Part shown: positions 6,821-10,990 of the stretch, piece after piece | Position numbering within the stretch: the first letter of the stretch is position 1 | Layout: each line of letters begins with the position of its first letter | Source: GCA-2731375 sp047518225 | GTDB taxonomy: Bacteria > Pseudomonadota > Alphaproteobacteria > GCA-2731375 | Direction of reading: 5' to 3' | Assembly (NCBI GenBank): GCA_047518225.1 | Contig: JAKZRK010000043.1 | Location: 1 to 10,990 of the forward strand | Length of the DNA: 10,990 bases | Program-made: the position numbers and the translations under genes | Notes under the pieces: generated by a model | The model's input: only the letters and a program-made list of their open reading frames with translations | Told to the model about the DNA's origin: nothing | The model's database searches: none

Positions 6821-7210
6821 ATGAACCGGCAAAACATCTCGTCCGGCGGACCGCTTGAAGCCAGCGTGGGGTATTCCCGCGCCGTCCGCGTGGGCCGTTC
6901 CGTGCATGTATCGGGCACCACCGCCTTTGGCCCCGACGGCAAAATGGTCGCGGACGATGCCTATGGCCAGGCCCAGCAAATATTCAAGACCATCGTCGCC
7001 GCCTTGGCGGAGGCCGGCGCCAAACCGGAAGACGTGGTGCGCACGGTGATGTATGTCACCGACATCGCCGATGCCGGGGACGTGGGCAAAGCCCATGGCG
7101 AGGTCTTCGCCGATATTCGCCCGGCCTCGACCCTGGTTCAGGTCGTCGCCCTGGTCGCGCCGGATATGAAGGTTGAGATTGAAGCCTATGCGGAACTGCC
7201 CCCCGAATAG
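6821..7210 (+). CDS. Rid (YjgF/YER057c/UK114) family protein lacking the catalytic arginine
   Basis: The 129-residue protein is a typical Rid-domain monomer, which forms trimers with active sites at the interfaces. SVHVSGTTAFGPDGK (27-41) and the C-terminal MKVEIEAYAELP (116-127) are characteristic. In RidA the segment P-A-R-S carries the arginine (Arg105 in E. coli) needed to deaminate enamine/imine intermediates. Here the aligned segment is RPASTLVQV (100-108), with Ser103 in that position. It therefore looks like one of the Rid subfamilies without that arginine, whose activities are mostly unknown. AAGAAAGGGAG lies about 10 nt upstream of the ATG. The gene starts 26 bp after the carboxyltransferase and is followed 19 bp later by a PLP dehydratase, the enzyme type whose reactive products Rid proteins are known to handle. 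Confidence 0.9.
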   Translation: MNRQNISSGGPLEASVGYSRAVRVGRSVHVSGTTAFGPDGKMVADDAYGQAQQIFKTIVAALAEAGAKPEDVVRTVMYVTDIADAGDVGKAHGEVFADIRPASTLVQVVALVAPDMKVEIEAYAELPPE

Positions 7211-7229
7211 AACTGGAACGCCTGAGTAC

Positions 7230-8177
7230 ATGAATACTGTTACCCTTCACGATGTCCGCGCCGCCGCCCGGCGGATCGAAGGCCGGGTGCGCCGGACGCC
7301 CCTGTTGCCGGCAACCCTGGCCCACGACCCTTTGCCGGGCCAACCGACTTTGAACCTGAAATTGGAATGCTTGCAGGTCTCTGGCTCGTTCAAGGCGCGG
7401 GGCGCCATGAGCAAGCTGACGACCCTGGATGATGGGGCCAAGGCGCGTGGCCTGATCACCGCATCGGGCGGCAACCATGGTTTGGGCGTGGCCTATGCGG
7501 GCCATGCGGCGGGCGTGGGGGTGACCATCTATCTGCCCGGCAACACGCCCCCCGCCAAGTCCGACAATCTGCGCCGCTGGGGGGCGGCGGTTCATATCCA
7601 TGGCGAGGTCTGGGACGATGCCAACCGCGAGGCGTTGTCGGTTGCGGCCCGGACCGGGCAAACCTATATCCATCCCTTCGCCGACCCGGACGTCATCGCG
7701 GGCCAGGGCACGGTCAGCCTGGAAGTGCTGGCGGATGCACCGGACACGGATGTTCTGCTGGTCTCCATCGGCGGCGGCGGCCTGATTGCCGGCACGGCCC
7801 TGGCGGCCAAGGCCCTGAAACCTGATATCACGGTCATTGGCATCGAACCGGTGGGGGCGCCCACGCTGCATGAAAGCGTGGCCGCCGGGGCACTGGTGGA
7901 ATTGGCCAGCATCGAGACCCGGGCCAACACCCTGGCACCCCGGCGCAGCGAAGACATCAATCTGGCCCTAATCCGGCAAAACGTGGACGACATCGTTTTG
8001 GTAACCGACGAGCAAATGCATCAGGCCGCCCGCTGGCTGTGGCGGGAATTTGGCTTGGGCGTGGAGCTGTCCGCCGCCGCCGCCATTGCCGCCCTGCAAT
8101 CCGGCGCCTATGTGCCGCCCCACGGCGCGGTCTGTACCGCGCTGGTCTGCGGGGCGGGCAGTGATGGTGCGAACTGA
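7230..8177 (+). CDS. PLP-dependent threonine/serine dehydratase-like enzyme (fold type II)
   Basis: The 315-residue protein has the signature of the tryptophan-synthase-beta/threonine dehydratase superfamily. Lys55 in SGSFKARGA is the PLP Schiff-base lysine, SGGNHG (80-84 region) is the substrate-carboxylate loop, GGGGLIAG (181-188) binds the PLP phosphate, and CGAGS near the C-terminus holds the serine facing the pyridine nitrogen. There is no C-terminal regulatory ACT-like domain, so it resembles catabolic dehydratases or serine racemases rather than biosynthetic IlvA. The likely reaction is deamination of a hydroxyamino acid to a 2-oxo acid plus ammonia; the exact substrate (threonine, serine, 3-hydroxyaspartate) is open. 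I chose the ATG at 7230 because it follows the Rid stop by 19 bp and begins just before the conserved region; an upstream start at 7173 would overlap the Rid gene. It is packed between the Rid gene and recQ. Confidence 0.88.
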   Translation: MNTVTLHDVRAAARRIEGRVRRTPLLPATLAHDPLPGQPTLNLKLECLQVSGSFKARGAMSKLTTLDDGAKARGLITASGGNHGLGVAYAGHAAGVGVTIYLPGNTPPAKSDNLRRWGAAVHIHGEVWDDANREALSVAARTGQTYIHPFADPDVIAGQGTVSLEVLADAPDTDVLLVSIGGGGLIAGTALAAKALKPDITVIGIEPVGAPTLHESVAAGALVELASIETRANTLAPRRSEDINLALIRQNVDDIVLVTDEQMHQAARWLWREFGLGVELSAAAAIAALQSGAYVPPHGAVCTALVCGAGSDGAN

Positions 8178-10041
8178 TATGGAGATGGTTGTTTCCAAGG
8201 CGAATTTCGCGGACGGGAAGCACCGTATCCTGGCGGAGGTTTTTGGCTTTCCAGGCTTTCGCCCCGGCCAGGTGGAGGTCATCGATGCCCTGATGGCGGG
8301 CGAGAGCGTCCTGACCGTGATGCCGACGGGCGCGGGCAAGTCCTTGTGCTTTCAGGTTCCCGCCCTGGCGCTGGGCGGTTTGACCATAGTCGTCTCGCCC
8401 CTGTTGGCCCTGATGCAGGACCAGGTCTCGGCCCTGCAATTGGCGGGCGTGCGGGCCGAAACCATCAATTCCGCCCGCGACCGGGCGGAAAACGTCGATG
8501 TCTGGCGCCGGGTCGCCGCCGGCGAGGTATCGCTGTTGTATCTCTCCCCAGAACGCCTGATGACGGAGCGCATGCTCGATGCTCTCTCCCGCCTGCCCGT
8601 CAGCCTGATCGCCGTGGACGAGGCCCATTGCATCTCCCAATGGGGGCCGGCCTTTCGCCCCGAATATGCCGACCTGGTCCGCCTGCGCGGCCTGTTCCCG
8701 GGCGCCGCCATGGTGGCCCTGACCGCCACGGCGGACGCCATCACCCGCCGCGATATCGCGGATAAGCTGTTTGGCGAGACCGGCAAAATTTTCGTGCAGG
8801 GCTTTGACCGCCCGAACATCCACCTGGCGGTGACATTCAAACAGGATTGGAAGCAGCAGATGCTGGCCTTCCTGCGCGGCCACCCCGGCGAAAGCGGCAT
8901 TATCTATTGCCTCTCCCGCAAAAAGACCGAGGAAACGGCGGCCCTGTTGGAGATCAACGGGCTGGCCGCCCTGCCCTATCACGCGGGCATGGAAAAATGG
9001 CAACGCGATGCCAACCAGGACCGCTTCATGCGCGAAGACGCCATCGTCATGGTGGCTACCATCGCCTTTGGCATGGGCATCGACAAACCCGATGTGCGCT
9101 TCGTCCTGCACACGGATCTGCCCGGCAGCATGGAGGCCTATTACCAGGAGTTTGGCCGGGCGGGCCGGGACGGGATGCCGGCCCAGGCCCTGATGCTCTA
9201 TGGCCTGGGCGATATCCGCATGCGCCGCCAGTTCATCGAACAGGAGGGGGGCGGTGAAGAGCGCCGCCGCCAGGAACACAAGCGCCTGGATGCCCTGCTG
9301 GCCTATTGCGAGGCGCCCCAATGCCGCCGCCAGCCCCTGTTGACCTATTTCGGCGAAGATATCGAACCATGCGGCAATTGCGACCTGTGTCTCGATGCCT
9401 CACCGGCGGTGGATGGCACCGACTTGGCGCAACTGGCCCTGGCCGCCATCCGCGATACCGGGCAACGCTTTGGCGCGGCCCATATTGTCGATGTCCTGTG
9501 CGGCGCCAACAACGAAAAGGTGCGCAAGTTCAACCACGACCGCCTGGACAGCCACAGCGCCGGCAAGGCGCGGCGCAAGCCCGAATGGCAATCCATCCTG
9601 CGCCAACTGGTGGCCGGGTCCTACCTGCAATTGGATATCGAGGGCTATGGCGGCCTGTCGTTGAGCGCCCGTGGCCAGGCCGTGCTGCGGGGCGAGGAGG
9701 ACTTTTTCTATCGCCCCGACGCCACGCCCCAGCCACGAGACGCCGGGCCCAGGACACAACGGTCCGCGACGCAAGCCAGCCCGACCACCCGCACAGACGC
9801 GCCAGATCTCTCGGCGCGGGATATTGAACTGTTGGCCAAACTGAAGGCCCTGCGCTCCCGCCTGTCCAAGGCGCGGGGCGTGCCCGCCTATGTGGTGTTC
9901 TCCGACCGCTCGTTGGCCGACATGGCCCTGAACCGGCCCGCGACAGAGGATGAATTCGCCACCATCCACGGCGTCGGCCAGGCCAAGCTAAAAAAATTCG
10001 CCGCCACATTCCTGGCCGCGATCGCCGAACACGGGCAATAG
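8164..10041 (+). CDS. recQ: ATP-dependent DNA helicase RecQ
   Basis: The 625 residues cover all RecQ parts. Motif 0 is FGFPGFRPGQ (27-36), Walker A MPTGAGKS (53-60), DEAH box 152-155, motif VI QEFGRAGRDG (328-337). The zinc-binding cysteines are Cys387 in QCRRQ, then Cys403, Cys406 and Cys409 in CGNCDLC. A winged-helix RQC region follows (about 415-515), and a C-terminal HRDC domain occupies about 550-620 after a Pro/Thr-rich linker (518-548). RecQ unwinds DNA 3'-5' in recombination and replication-fork repair. The aromatic-rich loop reads SQWGPAFRPEY (158-168), where E. coli RecQ has His-Asp in place of Pro-Ala. The start is uncertain: the ATG at 8164 (preceded by a G-rich GGGGCGGG) overlaps the dehydratase gene by 14 bp, and the ATG at 8179 follows its stop by one base. 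Either way recQ is likely co-transcribed with, and translationally coupled to, the metabolic genes. Confidence 0.95.
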   Translation: MVRTDMEMVVSKANFADGKHRILAEVFGFPGFRPGQVEVIDALMAGESVLTVMPTGAGKSLCFQVPALALGGLTIVVSPLLALMQDQVSALQLAGVRAETINSARDRAENVDVWRRVAAGEVSLLYLSPERLMTERMLDALSRLPVSLIAVDEAHCISQWGPAFRPEYADLVRLRGLFPGAAMVALTATADAITRRDIADKLFGETGKIFVQGFDRPNIHLAVTFKQDWKQQMLAFLRGHPGESGIIYCLSRKKTEETAALLEINGLAALPYHAGMEKWQRDANQDRFMREDAIVMVATIAFGMGIDKPDVRFVLHTDLPGSMEAYYQEFGRAGRDGMPAQALMLYGLGDIRMRRQFIEQEGGGEERRRQEHKRLDALLAYCEAPQCRRQPLLTYFGEDIEPCGNCDLCLDASPAVDGTDLAQLALAAIRDTGQRFGAAHIVDVLCGANNEKVRKFNHDRLDSHSAGKARRKPEWQSILRQLVAGSYLQLDIEGYGGLSLSARGQAVLRGEEDFFYRPDATPQPRDAGPRTQRSATQASPTTRTDAPDLSARDIELLAKLKALRSRLSKARGVPAYVVFSDRSLADMALNRPATEDEFATIHGVGQAKLKKFAATFLAAIAEHGQ

Positions 10042-10066
10042 CCAAGTACAACGCAGCACGTAATAG

Positions 10067-10095
10067 TTGCAATTTAAATTGACTTATGTTATAGT
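10067..10095 (+). promoter_or_regulatory. Strong sigma-70-type promoter with extended -10
   Basis: TTGCAA (10067-10072), a 17-bp spacer, then TATAGT (10090-10095) preceded by TG-T forms an extended -10 promoter. It sits in a distinctly AT-rich patch that contrasts with recQ just upstream. A second -35-like TTGACT (10079-10084) lies between the elements. Transcription would start near 10102, giving a leader of about 195 nt before the next gene. This is the best promoter match I see in the window. Confidence 0.65.
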
Positions 10096-10101
10096 GTTCA
10101 A

Positions 10102-10296
10102 GCTAATAGTATTGAGCAGACGATCCTGAAATAGCGACCCTTGAGGGGCATCCCCGGCGCGGCTGCATGGACACCGCGCAAACTTCAGCGCGCGCTTTTC
10201 GTGCCTGATTTTCGTCTGCGCGAATATCGATCGCATCCCGATGGGGCCAAAAATCCGCCCCGCCGCCCGCATATCTCGGCAAAAGGAATATACTGC
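10102..10296 (+). other. Long structured 5' leader of the hypothetical gene
   Basis: No known riboswitch or small RNA was recognised. Visible structure: hairpin GGGG-CAT-CCCC (10145-10155); stem GCGCGG/CCGCGC (10157-10162 with 10174-10179); and an alternative stem CGCGC/GCGCG (10175-10179 with 10188-10192) followed by CGCTTTTC. The last two share the same strand and cannot form together, as in attenuators. TTTTCGT is repeated at 10196-10202 and 10209-10215. The frame is open back to a TTG at 10141, but the good ribosome site lies at the 10297 ATG, so I treat this as untranslated. Confidence 0.4.
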
Positions 10297-10896
10297 ATGA
10301 CCTCAAAACAATCCCAAACACCGCGCCAGAAATGGGCGCAACAAAGGCTCGACGATGTATATGCCAACAACGGGCACCCCTATTTTTCCAGGACCGATTG
10401 GCGCAAGAAACGCCTGACCGCCGCCATGCTAAAGCTGCATGAGGAGACCACACCGCCCGCACGACTCCAGGAGGGGCAGCGATTGACCAATGCCGCACGC
10501 CTGTTTGGCGACGACGCCTTTACCAGGGCCGAGGACGCCGCCGACTACCTCTCTCAGGCCGTCGGCAACGGTGCGGCGCCTAGGGTGCTTGGTGCGTCGG
10601 ACCTTAGCGGTGGCAACAGCCGCACCAGCCTATCCGGTGGCGCTAGCCTAGCCGGTAGCAAGGTTCGCTCGTCACATATCGCAGCAATCCGCACTGGCGG
10701 CAATGCCGCCGCCGCAGTGCAATTACAGACCAATGGTATTACTGACCTTCTTCGTAACCCGACCGACCCGCCAAAGGAACCGGCGAATAAAATTACCTCG
10801 GACCAGGCCGATGCCGCGCCGCCGCCTCGGACGGGTCAGAACCCGCTACCAACGATCCTTGCCTATCCGGTTAACGCCCATGACCGCTACATGTAG
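10297..10896 (+). CDS. Hypothetical protein, 199 residues, unrecognised
   Basis: I do not recognise this protein. The ATG at 10297 has AAAAGGAA nine bases upstream and is preferred over the TTG at 10141. The N-terminal half (about 1-90) is charged and probably helical, with WAQQRLDDVYANNGHPYF (13-30) and TDWRKKRLTAAMLKLHEE (33-50). The middle is Gly/Ser-rich with a small repeat, LSGGNS, LSGGAS, LAGSK (103-122). The C-terminal part is Pro/Asn-rich and ends AHDRYM. No signal peptide, membrane segment or catalytic motif is visible. Codon use differs from the neighbours: of 17 leucine codons only 3 are CTG, while CTT and CTA make up 9, and AGG arginine occurs 4 times. With its own strong promoter and AT-rich flank this suggests a transferred or lineage-specific gene. 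The reading frame is intact over 200 codons, but whether it is expressed is not shown by sequence alone. Confidence 0.6.
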   Translation: MTSKQSQTPRQKWAQQRLDDVYANNGHPYFSRTDWRKKRLTAAMLKLHEETTPPARLQEGQRLTNAARLFGDDAFTRAEDAADYLSQAVGNGAAPRVLGASDLSGGNSRTSLSGGASLAGSKVRSSHIAAIRTGGNAAAAVQLQTNGITDLLRNPTDPPKEPANKITSDQADAAPPPRTGQNPLPTILAYPVNAHDRYM

Positions 10897-10990
10897 GGTG
10901 CCGCCACTCTCCCGAGTAAAGCTCGGCATAGGTTGGAGCAGAGGTGTCGCCCGCGATGCCGAGCAATGAGCGGAAGGCGTTGAACGGGTA
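10871..10990 (-). CDS. Possible 3' end of a converging gene (partial)
   Basis: On the minus strand a frame is open from the window edge to a TAA at 10873-10871, giving 39 residues (beginning YPFNAFRSLLGIAGD). Of its first 16 codons all but one end in G or C, as in real genes of this genome. It would overlap the hypothetical gene tail to tail by 26 bp. A competing plus-strand reading starts at an ATG at 10956 and is also open to the edge, with AGAGGTG upstream. I recognise neither, and only flanking sequence can decide. Confidence 0.3.
   Translation of the reverse strand, partial: YPFNAFRSLLGIAGDTSAPTYAELYSGEWRHPTCSGHGR
10921..10964. repeat. 9-bp perfect inverted repeat with 26-nt loop
   Basis: GCTCGGCAT (10921-10929) and ATGCCGAGC (10956-10964) are exact reverse complements. 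A smaller hairpin CCGAG-TAAAG-CTCGG (10912-10926) overlaps the left arm, so the two structures exclude each other. The arrangement follows the hypothetical gene's stop by 24 nt and may be a 3' structural element, an operator for a gene further right, or chance. Confidence 0.4.

Noticed and set aside
7957..9321. 454-codon minus-strand frame opposite the dehydratase and recQ genes
   Set aside because: Very long, but it is the antisense shadow of high-GC recQ, which has every helicase motif; the product is His/Gln/Gly-rich and unlike any protein family.
10703..10969. 88-codon plus-strand frame overlapping the end of the orphan gene
   Set aside because: Composition is Arg/Pro-rich frame-shifted coding sequence with no ribosome site; the 10297-10896 frame has a good start signal.

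Overview
The window is GC-rich, with coding sequence dominated by GC-ending codons. Its gene content (UxaA-family sugar-acid dehydratase, crotonase, acyl-CoA carboxyltransferase, PilZ, Rid, RecQ) fits an alphaproteobacterial chromosome, perhaps a Rhodospirillales-like heterotroph. That placement is an inference from style and family resemblance; there is no rRNA or marker gene to fix it. I see no rRNA, tRNA, CRISPR array, insertion sequence or prophage module.

Layout. (1) Bases 152-2467, minus strand: a two-gene operon, a full-length UxaA/altronate dehydratase-type enzyme followed by an SDR dehydrogenase, consistent with sugar-acid catabolism. (2) Divergent from it, plus strand: an HSL-family alpha/beta hydrolase (2576-3529), then a small PilZ-domain protein (3595-3945) preceded by a CtrA-like box. 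(3) Minus strand, 5113-4086: a crotonase carrying the three acidic residues of dienoyl-CoA isomerases, directly followed by a headless 3' fragment of an arsenate reductase gene. (4) Plus strand, 5203-10041: a possible 21-codon leader ORF, a divergent biotin-dependent carboxyltransferase subunit, a Rid-family protein, a threonine/serine dehydratase-like PLP enzyme, and RecQ helicase overlapping the end of the dehydratase gene. (5) From 10042 the character changes: an AT-rich patch with a strong-looking extended -10 promoter, a leader of about 195 nt with competing hairpins, and an unrecognised 199-residue protein with codon use unlike its neighbours. The final 120 bases may hold the 3' end of a converging gene.

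How the genes may work together. The carboxyltransferase, Rid protein and PLP dehydratase are tightly packed. Dehydratases of this fold release enamine/imine intermediates that Rid proteins can handle, and 2-oxobutyrate from threonine leads to propionyl-CoA, a possible carboxylase substrate. This is a plausible pathway, not a proven one: the Rid protein lacks the usual catalytic arginine and the carboxyltransferase has unusual oxyanion-loop residues. The least explained part of the window is the right end (10042-10990).
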